DNA of 44,647 bases from an uncultured Bacilli bacterium. Its GTDB lineage: Bacteria > Bacillota_I > Bacilli_A > RF39 > UBA660. Location of the stretch: the NCBI GenBank assembly GCA_944358355.1, contig CALVQY010000008.1:1-44647 (forward strand). The letters run 5' to 3'. The notes under the pieces were generated by a model, which worked only from the letters and a program-made list of their open reading frames with translations, was not told the origin of the DNA and made no database searches. Below are positions 32,925 through 42,444 of the stretch, piece by piece; position 1 is the first letter of the stretch, and each line of letters opens with the position of its first letter. The translations under genes were made by a program, and so were the position numbers.

Positions 32925-34352
32925 TTATTTTATTACCCATTGAGGTTTTTTGTCTGTTCCTATATTTTCTATTAAATTATTCTTTCTTAAATAAGTTAAC
33001 ATATATCTTATTTTATTATTTAAGTCTTTATTATTTTTGGCATTTATCATAGATGAAATATAATTATCTATCTCTTTTCTAGTAACAATACCATTTTCTT
33101 TAATAAAATTATATAGTTTTTCTTTTGTTTCATCTAAATGTAAATTATGTTCTTGTTCTTTTGATACTTTATTTGCTTCTAAAGGTACTATTACTTTAAA
33201 GACATCATCATCTTTAAAACTAGGAATCCCTCCAGTATATATTTTATTATATTTAGTTATTTTCTTTATACCTGATCCTAATTCATCTGCTAAACCTATT
33301 TCTTTAAAGAAATTAGCTAATTTTGGATTTTTAGGATAAGGTGTATAATTATTCAAATCTATATAACCAATGTTTTTAGGCTTATTAGCATTTTCTGTAA
33401 TTATGGCATCTTTTGTAATAATTAATCTTGCAGGTAAAGGATTAGAGTATTCTCTGTGTATTAATAGATTAACACATAATTCTCTTGCTATGATATCTCT
33501 TACATTTATTCTTTGATTATTTTCTAGATAAAATTTATCATTTAAATGTTTGGCAATAAAATTTACTAATCTTTCATAGCTTTCTATTAAATTGGTCTTT
33601 ATATCATCCCTATCATCATATCTATCTATATCTTCTACTCTTAATATAGCATCAGTTCTATAATATGATAAAGCTGATGCTATTACTTCATCTTTACCAA
33701 ATAATAAAATCCCGGCTAGATTTATTCCTTCTTTACCTGTTTGTAAATCTTTTTCATATAGAGAAGCACTTCTTAATAGTTCCATATCATTCATAGAAGC
33801 CCACGGGTGATTAGCAGTTCTATTTACTGCCATTTGTCTTGCCTTTTCTATTAAATCTTTTCTTAAATCATCTGAGGTAGCATATGGAAAAATTTTATTT
33901 TCAATATAGGTACTACTCTTTCTTATGTATAGATTAGAAACTAAAGTAGTGTTATTAGTAATATCATAATCTCCATCTTCATTTCTATCATAGATTTTAC
34001 CAACTGACTTATGAACATCTGAACTTTCATATACATAGATATAAAGAATAATTTTGTCATCAATACTATATTCTTTTATTTCTAAATGAACTGTAGGAAA
34101 TATCTTTTCCGAATTATTACAAAGATTTGCAAAGTCTTTCTTCATGCTTGCAATATAAGTTTTATATATACCTATTACCTTTCCATCATCATCCACTCCT
34201 AAAAAGATATGTCCTCCATTTCTATTTAGCATACCACATATTGTTTCAAATAGCGAACTAGGCAATTTTTCTTTAGCTTTTTTATATTCTACAGTAGTAC
34301 TTTCTCCTTCTTTTATCTTTTCATATAAATTTGTTGGTAGTTTAGATAACAT
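32925..34352 (-). CDS. AlbA_2 (Schlafen-like) domain protein with HATPase_c_4-type region
   Basis: The 475-residue protein starts with an AlbA_2 domain: STTVEYKKAKEKLP then I-C-G-M-L-N-R-N-G-G-H-I-F-L-G-V-D-D-D-G (about 14-55). A central region follows, with N-L-A-G-I-L-L-F-G-K-D and R-I-N-V-R-D-I-I-A-R-E-L-C-V-N-L-L-I-H-R-E-Y. Next comes N-P-K-L-A-N-F-F-K-E-I-G-L-A-D-E-L-G-S-G-I, the HATPase_c_4 signature, and a winged-helix-like C-terminus. Such proteins are often labelled transcriptional regulators or RecG-like helicases; some are linked to phage defence. The start at 34352 is 7 nt after AGGAGG. The gene is bracketed by two copies of the SASP 3' end, so it arrived as, or with, an insertion. 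Confidence 0.8.
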   Translation of the reverse strand: MLSKLPTNLYEKIKEGESTTVEYKKAKEKLPSSLFETICGMLNRNGGHIFLGVDDDGKVIGIYKTYIASMKKDFANLCNNSEKIFPTVHLEIKEYSIDDKIILYIYVYESSDVHKSVGKIYDRNEDGDYDITNNTTLVSNLYIRKSSTYIENKIFPYATSDDLRKDLIEKARQMAVNRTANHPWASMNDMELLRSASLYEKDLQTGKEGINLAGILLFGKDEVIASALSYYRTDAILRVEDIDRYDDRDDIKTNLIESYERLVNFIAKHLNDKFYLENNQRINVRDIIARELCVNLLIHREYSNPLPARLIITKDAIITENANKPKNIGYIDLNNYTPYPKNPKLANFFKEIGLADELGSGIKKITKYNKIYTGGIPSFKDDDVFKVIVPLEANKVSKEQEHNLHLDETKEKLYNFIKENGIVTRKEIDNYISSMINAKNNKDLNNKIRYMLTYLRKNNLIENIGTDKKPQWVIK

Positions 34353-34403
34353 ATTCATACCTCCTCTACATATATTATACAACATTTAATTTATTTTTTA
34401 ACT

Positions 34404-34429
34404 AAAAAGATAGGCTTTATCAGCCTATC
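34404..34429 (-). terminator. intrinsic terminator of the SASP gene
   Basis: Stem GATAGGCT / AGCCTATC with a 5-nt loop followed by TTTTTAG on the minus strand, just after the stop codon. Confidence 0.85.
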
Positions 34430-34445
34430 GAATAAGTTATATTAC

Positions 34446-34661
34446 TTATTTATTAGTATAACTTCCGCTAACTTGATTTAATCCGTTTTGTACTAAACGT
34501 CTAGTGATTTCACCACCAACTGAACCGTTAGCACGGCTAGTAGCATCTGGTCCTAAATTAACACCAAATTCATTAGCTATTTCATATTTCATTTTATCAA
34601 TAGCTTGTTTAGCACCAGGAACTCTCATCTTCATTGAACCAGTGTTCATTTTGTTGTTCAT
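34446..34661 (-). CDS. alpha/beta-type small acid-soluble spore protein
   Basis: The 71-residue protein has the SASP signatures: [18 protein letters not shown] with the E-(I/F/V)-A germination-protease site, [22 protein letters not shown], and a C-terminal V-Q-N-G-L-N. These proteins coat spore DNA and protect it from UV and are made in the forespore under sigma-G. AGGAGGTGAAAC precedes the ATG; GTG at 34670 is the alternative start. In Bacillus sspA lies near nifZ and thiI, the same order as here. It ends in a strong terminator that is itself duplicated at 32662. Confidence 0.93.
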   Translation of the reverse strand: MNNKMNTGSMKMRVPGAKQAIDKMKYEIANEFGVNLGPDATSRANGSVGGEITRRLVQNGLNQVSGSYTNK

Positions 34662-34735
34662 TTGTTTCACCTCCTACACTAGTAGAATGTGAAGTTTTTT
34701 AATTTTCATACATTTTTTTTACTGGTAATTTTTAC

Positions 34736-35911
34736 CTATAAAATATTTTCATATTTTTTTTCTTCTTTATAGATAAAAGTATTATCTATTGTTTCTTTTA
34801 AAAGCTCTTCATAGTTAACTTTTTCCTCTTCTTTTAGAGTTTCTTCTAATGATGGATTAATTATAGGATGTTTTGGTACAAAAACAGTACAACAATCTTC
34901 ATAAGGCAAGATACTTGTATTATATGTATCTATTTTTTTAGCAATATCTATTATTTCTAATTTATCTAGACATGCTACTGGTCTTATTACTGGTATATTT
35001 GTTACATTATTTATTACATACATACTGTTTAGTGTTTGAGATGCAACTTGTCCAATAGATTCACCATTAATTATTATTTTAGCATTATATTTTTTACATA
35101 AAGCATCCATTATTCTATACATCATTCTTCTCATAATAGTAATAACATAGTTAGGAGATACACTTTTATATATTTCTTCTTGCAATTTTGTAAAAGGAAC
35201 TATATAGAGAGTTATATCATTAGTATAGACTTTTAACTTATTAACTAAAGTTATTACTTTTTCTCTAGCCTCTAAACTAGTATGTGGTATCGCTTCAAAA
35301 TATACTGCATCTACTTTAATTCCTCGCTTCATAGCAAGGAAACCTGCTACAGGAGAATCTATTCCTCCACTTAACATTAATAATCCTTTTCCTTGTATTC
35401 CACTAGGATATCCACCAAGTCCATTAAATTCATTGTAGTAAATATAAGTATTCTTTTCTCTTATTTCTACATGAATAATAACTTCGGGATTATTAACATC
35501 TACTTTAATATTATCCTTATTTTTTAAAACTATACCTCCAAATATTTTAGATAATTCCATACTAGTTTTAGGAAAAGATTTATCACTTCTTTTAGTTTCA
35601 ACTTTAAATGTTTTAAAGTTTTGTAATTTAACTGTTTTAATTAATTCATTCTTAATAGAATCTAAGTCACTATTAGTAACATATGCAATATGATATTTAT
35701 GAATACCAAATATCTCATGTATTTTCTTAATAATAGATTCTTCATCTTCTATATTATAATGTATATACATCCTAGATAAATCTTTTTCAATTTCAATATT
35801 AAAGTCTTTTAATTTATTTTCAATATTTTTTGTTAAAGTTTTAACAAAAAAGTTACGATTTCCTTTTTTAGTAGTTAATTCTCCATATTTAATTAATATT
35901 ACTTTTTCCAT
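34736..35911 (-). CDS. thiI: tRNA 4-thiouridine synthetase ThiI
   Basis: ThiI transfers sulfur to U8 of tRNA, using a persulfide from a cysteine desulfurase. The 391-residue protein has an N-terminal ferredoxin-like and THUMP region (about 1-165) and the PP-loop motif MLSGGIDSPVAGFL (about 180-193). Conserved G-E-S-I-G-Q-V-A-S-Q-T (about 281-291) and L-P-Y-E-D-C-C-T-V-F-V-P-K-H-P near the end follow. There is no C-terminal rhodanese domain, as in Bacillus. The start at 35911 gives MEKVILIKYGEL and has AGGAGA upstream; an in-frame ATG at 35989 is less likely. The desulfurase gene lies just upstream. Confidence 0.95.
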   Translation of the reverse strand: MEKVILIKYGELTTKKGNRNFFVKTLTKNIENKLKDFNIEIEKDLSRMYIHYNIEDEESIIKKIHEIFGIHKYHIAYVTNSDLDSIKNELIKTVKLQNFKTFKVETKRSDKSFPKTSMELSKIFGGIVLKNKDNIKVDVNNPEVIIHVEIREKNTYIYYNEFNGLGGYPSGIQGKGLLMLSGGIDSPVAGFLAMKRGIKVDAVYFEAIPHTSLEAREKVITLVNKLKVYTNDITLYIVPFTKLQEEIYKSVSPNYVITIMRRMMYRIMDALCKKYNAKIIINGESIGQVASQTLNSMYVINNVTNIPVIRPVACLDKLEIIDIAKKIDTYNTSILPYEDCCTVFVPKHPIINPSLEETLKEEEKVNYEELLKETIDNTFIYKEEKKYENIL

Positions 35912-36028
35912 AGAGTTTCTCCTTTCTATATATTCATTACGAATTTTTATACATTTTACGCATTTTTCGTAATGGCCTTTAGCTTGCAATACTTTTATTT
36001 TAAATTAATTGTAGATATAAATAAATCT

Positions 36029-37129
36029 TTACAAATTATCTTTTAATATTTTTATAAATTCTTTAGCTTCCTCCATAGTATTATCTTTAGATAAAGAAAG
36101 TCTTAATGATGTCCTAGATATCTCTTTATCTTTAGTTAATTCATAAATACTCTTAGAGTAATCTTCTTTAGAAGAACATGCTGTTTTAGTAGATAAATAG
36201 ACATCCTTAGCTTCTAATTTATGGATTATAGTTTCAGGTTTAATACCTTTAATACTGAAGTTTAAAATATAAGGAGATGAATCTAGTTTAGAATTTATTG
36301 TAACACTATCTATCTTATTTAACTCATCTCTTAGATAGTTATTAATTTCTTTTACTTTTAGATAAGCTTTAGGTTGGTCTTCTAAGGCTAAACGTAGAGC
36401 TTTAGCAAAAGATGCTATTAGTGGTAAGGCAGGTGTTCCTGCTCTATAAATAGTTTGAGAATCACCACCATTAATTATTGGAGATAAGTTAATCTTCTCT
36501 TTTTTTATAAGTAAAGCGATTCCTTTAAGACCATTAAATTTATGAGCTGATGCTGAAAATAAATCGACATTAGTTAAATCTACATCTATTTTAGTTAGGC
36601 TTTGAGTACCATCGACATGGAATATGGCCTTACTATTTTCTTTAATTATTTTACCTATAGTGTCTATATCTTGGATTATACCTAGTTCACTATTAACATG
36701 ATGAATAGAAACAAGTATGGGGTCTAGTTTTAACTTTTCTTTTAAATCATTAGTATCTATATGGTAGTTTTCATCTAATTTTAAATTAATAACTTCTACA
36801 TCTTTTAGACTATTTAGTGTATTAGTAATAGAAGGATGTTCTAAAATAGTAGTTAGTATAATTCTTTTCCTATTAGGATAAGCATCTAATACTCCTTTAA
36901 TCGCTAAGTTGTTTGATTCACTACTACTACTTGTAAATATTACTTCATCTTCTTTTACTTTTAAAAGACTTGCTACTTGTTTAGTAGCAGCATTCATTAA
37001 CTTTTTACTTTCAAATCCTAGTTTATGAATAGAATTGGCATTACCAATATACTCTTTAGAAACAGTAACAAATGTATCTAGGACTTCATCTCTTACTTTT
37101 GTAGTCGCTGCATTATCAAAATATATCAC
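36029..37129 (-). CDS. cysteine desulfurase, NifS/IscS family (NifZ-like)
   Basis: The 366-residue PLP enzyme shows IYFDNAATTKV at the start, FTSSSSESNNLAIKG (about 68-82), the His of SIHHVNSELG, and SASAHKFNGLKG with the PLP-binding lysine (about 195-206). The catalytic-loop cysteine is in STKTACSSK. It very likely supplies the persulfide for ThiI, the gene downstream, as NifZ does in Bacillus. No ATG is well placed; GTG at 37129 (upstream AAGGG) matches the family start, with GTG 37138 as alternative. It overlaps the preceding small gene by 14 nt. Confidence 0.93.
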   Translation of the reverse strand: MIYFDNAATTKVRDEVLDTFVTVSKEYIGNANSIHKLGFESKKLMNAATKQVASLLKVKEDEVIFTSSSSESNNLAIKGVLDAYPNRKRIILTTILEHPSITNTLNSLKDVEVINLKLDENYHIDTNDLKEKLKLDPILVSIHHVNSELGIIQDIDTIGKIIKENSKAIFHVDGTQSLTKIDVDLTNVDLFSASAHKFNGLKGIALLIKKEKINLSPIINGGDSQTIYRAGTPALPLIASFAKALRLALEDQPKAYLKVKEINNYLRDELNKIDSVTINSKLDSSPYILNFSIKGIKPETIIHKLEAKDVYLSTKTACSSKEDYSKSIYELTKDKEISRTSLRLSLSKDNTMEEAKEFIKILKDNL

Positions 37130-37415
37130 TTTTATCACCCTTTTCGTCAATTATATCATATTTGTTTTCTCTTAAAATAGTTTCTGTAATATTATAGTCT
37201 TTGTATTTATTAAAGACTATGGAAATGTTTTTTGCAAGTAAAAAAATATTCTTAGTAAATAAAATTTTATTATTAAGAAGATATTTTTTTATATCTTTAA
37301 TATGAAGAGATTCTAGAATAACTATTAGTTCTTCGATATCTGTATTATGCAAAGATGATATTTCTTTTCTATTAAAGCCTAATCTTTGTAGTATTTTTTT
37401 ATCATTTATTTTCAT
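37116..37415 (-). CDS. hypothetical helical protein upstream of the desulfurase (99 aa)
   Basis: I do not recognise this gene. The 99-residue product is mostly helical and charged, with segments KKILQRLGFNRKEISSL and LIVILESLHIKDIKKYLLNN, and no membrane helix. The first forty residues look like an SAM/HhH-type helical fold, but that is weak. Its 3' end overlaps the desulfurase start by 14 nt, which argues for translational coupling and a real gene. A G-G-A-G-G-like site (CCGGAGGGCC) lies before the ATG. Confidence 0.6.
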   Translation of the reverse strand: MKINDKKILQRLGFNRKEISSLHNTDIEELIVILESLHIKDIKKYLLNNKILFTKNIFLLAKNISIVFNKYKDYNITETILRENKYDIIDEKGDKSDIF

Positions 37416-37483
37416 AGGCCCTCCGGTTAATTAACTATACTACTATTCTTTAGGCTAAATTGCAAGAAAATATATTTATAGAT

Positions 37484-37516
37484 AGAAAAAGTTTTGCAAA
37501 TTCTAGGCAAAACTTT
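37484..37516 (-). terminator. intrinsic terminator after the OB-fold membrane protein gene
   Basis: Stem AAAGTTTTGC / GCAAAACTTT around a 9-nt loop, followed by TTCTATC on the minus strand; one arm overlaps the stop codon. Confidence 0.7.
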
Positions 37517-38106
37517 TATTCAGCAAAGGCATTTTCAATAGTTAAAGTTTTATTATTATAGGATTTAATTATTCCTATAAGAGTTACATCATCATCTTTA
37601 TTTAAATCTTTAATATTATTAGATAGAAGACTTGCTTTAACGGTTAAATTATATTTACCTTCTTCATTATCAGTAAATTTTAAAGTAATAGTGTTATTTT
37701 TATTATTTTTACTAGAAATAGTTCCTGTTAATCTTATAAATTCTCCAATATGAGTATTATTATCGTTAATAATAGAGTATGCAAGATCTGTAATAGTATA
37801 ATTTATGGGAGTAATATCATATTTTATAGACCATGAACCTATTACAGTATCCCGCCTACCAACTTTTTGATTATATTTTATTACTTTATAACCTAAGCCA
37901 TAATATTCTTTAGTACCACCATCATTATAAGTTTTAGTATTAATAGCAAGAAAAGGGCCAATGTTTTTCTTTGATACTAATATTATATCTGTAGTTACTA
38001 ATATTCCTATTACTATTATTACTATCATAATAATAGTAGATATTTTCCTAATTTTTTTCTCTTCTTCTACAGGGATACCTTCTTGTTTTTGTTCTTCTGT
38101 TTGCAT
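37516..38106 (-). CDS. membrane-anchored protein with OB-fold-like domain (196 aa)
   Basis: A charged N-terminal 20 residues lead into one membrane helix (about 22-44, TIIMIVIIVIGILVTTDIIL). The extracytoplasmic part then has ITDLAYSIINDNNTHIGEFIRLTGTISS and V-T-L-I-G-I-I-K-S-Y-N-N-K-T-L-T-I-E-N-A. The pattern (helix, then x-G-x-x-V-x-(V/L)-x-G-x-I) is that of tRNA-anti-like OB-fold domains often found on membrane proteins. Ligand unknown. It starts 10 nt after ligA on the same strand. In Bacillus the gene after ligA is also a membrane/lipoprotein (yerH), but I see no sequence link. Confidence 0.6.
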   Translation of the reverse strand: MQTEEQKQEGIPVEEEKKIRKISTIIMIVIIVIGILVTTDIILVSKKNIGPFLAINTKTYNDGGTKEYYGLGYKVIKYNQKVGRRDTVIGSWSIKYDITPINYTITDLAYSIINDNNTHIGEFIRLTGTISSKNNKNNTITLKFTDNEEGKYNLTVKASLLSNNIKDLNKDDDVTLIGIIKSYNNKTLTIENAFAE

Positions 38107-38116
38107 AATAACACCT

Positions 38117-40126
<2,010 letters not shown>

Positions 40127-41041
40127 TTAAATAGTTATCCACAATTTTTCTTTATAAACTCCTTTTTCTATTAAATCTTTTATAGCTTTTTCCACATCTT
40201 TTTGATCTTCTTTATAAGTCATTCCATACCAAGTAGAGGTTGTTTTTATAACATCTATAGTTTTGATATTTTTCTTAAGACATGTGTCTAAGATATCTGG
40301 TATCTGAAACTCAAAATCATCAAGATTCTTTTGATGAAGTGATAGAAATAAACTTAATTCTTCGTTTAATATATCAAAGATATCAGGAGAAAATACTAAA
40401 AGGTTCATAGAAACTAAAGTATCTTCATCTATTTCTATTCCGTTGTTACTATAAAGTGAAGAAGCAACTATTTTATTCTTTTTAGCTACTACTTTACATT
40501 CTGTTATTTTAGATAGTTTATTATTACCTACTTCCATTATACCTCTTTTACAAACACCATTAGGACTTAGGGTATTAATTAGTTTATAGGCAATTATACC
40601 ATAATGATTATAGATAATATTGTCTAGATATTCACTAGCTTTTAAAAATGCATCAAGCCCATAAAAATCATCAGCATTTATTACAATAAATGGTTCATTT
40701 ATTTTATCTTTAGCACAGTATATAGCATAAGCAGTACCTAATGGTTTAGTTCTTTTCTTTAATAAAGGTTTAAATCTAGAAGGAATGTAATCATTATTTT
40801 GAAAAGCATAATCTACTTTAATAAAGGGTTCAATTATTCTACCAATTGTCTCTTTAAATTCTTCTAACATTTCTTCTTTAATAACAAATACTACTTTAGT
40901 AAATCCGGCTCTAATAGCATCATAAATAGAATAATCTATGATATATTCACCATTAGGTCCTACTTTTTCTAATTGTTTTAATCCCCCAAAACGGCTACCA
41001 ATTCCTGCTGCCATTATTAATAATGTTTTTTCTTTTTTCAT
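40127..41041 (-). CDS. GlmU/GalU-like nucleotidyltransferase, copy 1
   Basis: The 304-residue protein has a nucleotidyltransferase fold. LLIMAAGIGSRFGGLKQLEKVGPNGE (written in parts: M-A-A-G-I-G-S-R-F-G-G-L-K) binds nucleotide, and the metal-binding D-D appears in FIVINADDFYGLDAF. Y-G-I-I-A-Y-K-L and T-S-T-W-Y-G-M-T near the end are typical of this subfamily, annotated as sugar-phosphate nucleotidyltransferases. The ATG overlaps the stop region of its paralogue upstream, so both are made together. The exact sugar is not inferable. Confidence 0.8.
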   Translation of the reverse strand: MKKEKTLLIMAAGIGSRFGGLKQLEKVGPNGEYIIDYSIYDAIRAGFTKVVFVIKEEMLEEFKETIGRIIEPFIKVDYAFQNNDYIPSRFKPLLKKRTKPLGTAYAIYCAKDKINEPFIVINADDFYGLDAFLKASEYLDNIIYNHYGIIAYKLINTLSPNGVCKRGIMEVGNNKLSKITECKVVAKKNKIVASSLYSNNGIEIDEDTLVSMNLLVFSPDIFDILNEELSLFLSLHQKNLDDFEFQIPDILDTCLKKNIKTIDVIKTTSTWYGMTYKEDQKDVEKAIKDLIEKGVYKEKLWITI

Positions 41042-41042
41042 A

Positions 41043-41960
41043 TTAATCACCACTTTCCCATAAATTATTGTTATATATTTTATTTTTTATCATGTCATTA
41101 AGAGCAGATACTACTTTTTCTTTATCTTCTTTATATGTTACTCCATACCAAGTGGCATCAGTTTTAATTACATCTGTAGTAATTCTCTTCTCTTTAAGAC
41201 ACTCATTTAAAACTATTGGTATTAAATATTCACAGTTTGATAAATCATGTTTATTTTTTTCTAAGAATTCATCTAATTTTTCTTCTAAAATTTTAAAAAT
41301 CTCAGGTGTAAATATAAGAAAATTCATAGAGGCAATAGTATCTTTAGAAGTAGTAAAACTTTTAGTACCATCTAAGGGTTCTACTTCTACTACATCACCT
41401 ACTAGTTTAGTTTTACTTTCAATAATAGTTATTAGTTCATTTTTATCATTAACTTTACATACGCCTCTTTTAGTAGAGCCATTAGGACTTAAAGTATTAC
41501 CTAATTTATAAGCGATTAGTCCTGCATGATTGTTTTTAATTTTATCTAAATAATTACTGGCTTTAATAAAGGCATCTCGTCCATAAAAATCATCGGCATT
41601 AATGATTGCAAAGGGCTCATTTATCTTATCTTTAGCACAGTATATAGCATGAGCAGTACCTAGAGGTTTTACTCTTGTTTTTAGTAATTCTTGATAATCT
41701 TTAGGCATATTATCATTAGTTTGAAATACATATTCCACTTTTACATGAGGTTCTACTCTTTTACCTATTGTTTCTTTAAATATTTCGTAGTTTTCTTTCT
41801 TGATAATAAATACTACTTTAGTAAAGCCGGATTTAAGGGCATCATAAATTGAATAGTCTATTAAATATTCATTATTAGGCCCCATCCCCTCTAGCTGTTT
41901 TAAGCCTCCAAAACGGCTACCTAGACCTGCTGCCATTATTAGAAGTGTTTTATCTTTCAT
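41043..41960 (-). CDS. GlmU/GalU-like nucleotidyltransferase, copy 2
   Basis: The 305-residue paralogue of the downstream gene shares its layout: LLIMAAGLGSRFGGLKQLEGMG, then FAIINADDFYGRDAFIKAS, and T-D-A-T-W-Y-G-V-T-Y-K-E-D. Within the central region it has R-V-K-P-L-G-T-A-H-A-I-Y-C-A-K-D, where copy 1 has T-K-P-L-G-T-A-Y. Both retain substrate-binding and metal motifs, so both may be active, perhaps as a heterodimer or with different sugars. The pair sits between pcrA and ligA, where Bacillus has nothing equivalent. Confidence 0.8.
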   Translation of the reverse strand: MKDKTLLIMAAGLGSRFGGLKQLEGMGPNNEYLIDYSIYDALKSGFTKVVFIIKKENYEIFKETIGKRVEPHVKVEYVFQTNDNMPKDYQELLKTRVKPLGTAHAIYCAKDKINEPFAIINADDFYGRDAFIKASNYLDKIKNNHAGLIAYKLGNTLSPNGSTKRGVCKVNDKNELITIIESKTKLVGDVVEVEPLDGTKSFTTSKDTIASMNFLIFTPEIFKILEEKLDEFLEKNKHDLSNCEYLIPIVLNECLKEKRITTDVIKTDATWYGVTYKEDKEKVVSALNDMIKNKIYNNNLWESGD

Positions 41961-42034
41961 ATATCCTCCTAGTATTATTTTTCTTATAATTTCAATATGT
42001 TAGCACAGAATTCCGGCACTTTTCAGCTTAATTT

Positions 42035-42430
42035 TCACATTTTTCTTACTTGCCGATTACATTTGACATATTTTTTTCCTTTCTCTAAGCCTTTTTCTAA
42101 TTTAAAGAGACTTCCTGCAAAGGTAGTTGCTAAAGAAGAAACTACATTTTCATAATAACTTTCTTCATTATATGGCCCATTATATTTTCTTTCCACAATG
42201 CTAGATGTAAATAAATTTTGTTCTAAATTATAAGTAGCAATTAAAGTTTTGCCTTTATATAAATTATCTGCAATATTAGTATCTAATAAAAAGTCTAAGT
42301 CTTCTTCTTTTAGTTCCTCTAGTCCTTCTATAGATAAGCTATCACCTAATATTAAGGCTCCATTTAAACGATTAATTTGTCTATCAGCTACTACACTTAA
42401 TTTATAGCCTTTTTTTAAATATTCTTCCAT
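42035..42430 (-). CDS. hypothetical protein after pcrA (131 aa)
   Basis: I do not recognise this gene. The 131-residue product lacks membrane helices. It has a hydrophobic strand G-A-L-I-L-G-D-S-L-S-I-E-G, an acidic stretch LEELKEEDLDFLLDTN and a basic C-terminus with two cysteines' worth of spacing reduced to one (YVKCNRQVRK). It begins 14 nt after pcrA with AAGGAG before the ATG, so it is cotranscribed with it. No function is proposed. Confidence 0.55.
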   Translation of the reverse strand: MEEYLKKGYKLSVVADRQINRLNGALILGDSLSIEGLEELKEEDLDFLLDTNIADNLYKGKTLIATYNLEQNLFTSSIVERKYNGPYNEESYYENVVSSLATTFAGSLFKLEKGLEKGKKYVKCNRQVRKM

Positions 42431-42444
42431 AATGTATTTCTCCT

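Noticed and set aside
32763..33052. Plus-strand frames across the SASP duplication and tandem repeat
   Set aside because: They read the complement of SASP codons and of the repeat, which explains the repeated hydrophobic residues; no independent coding evidence.
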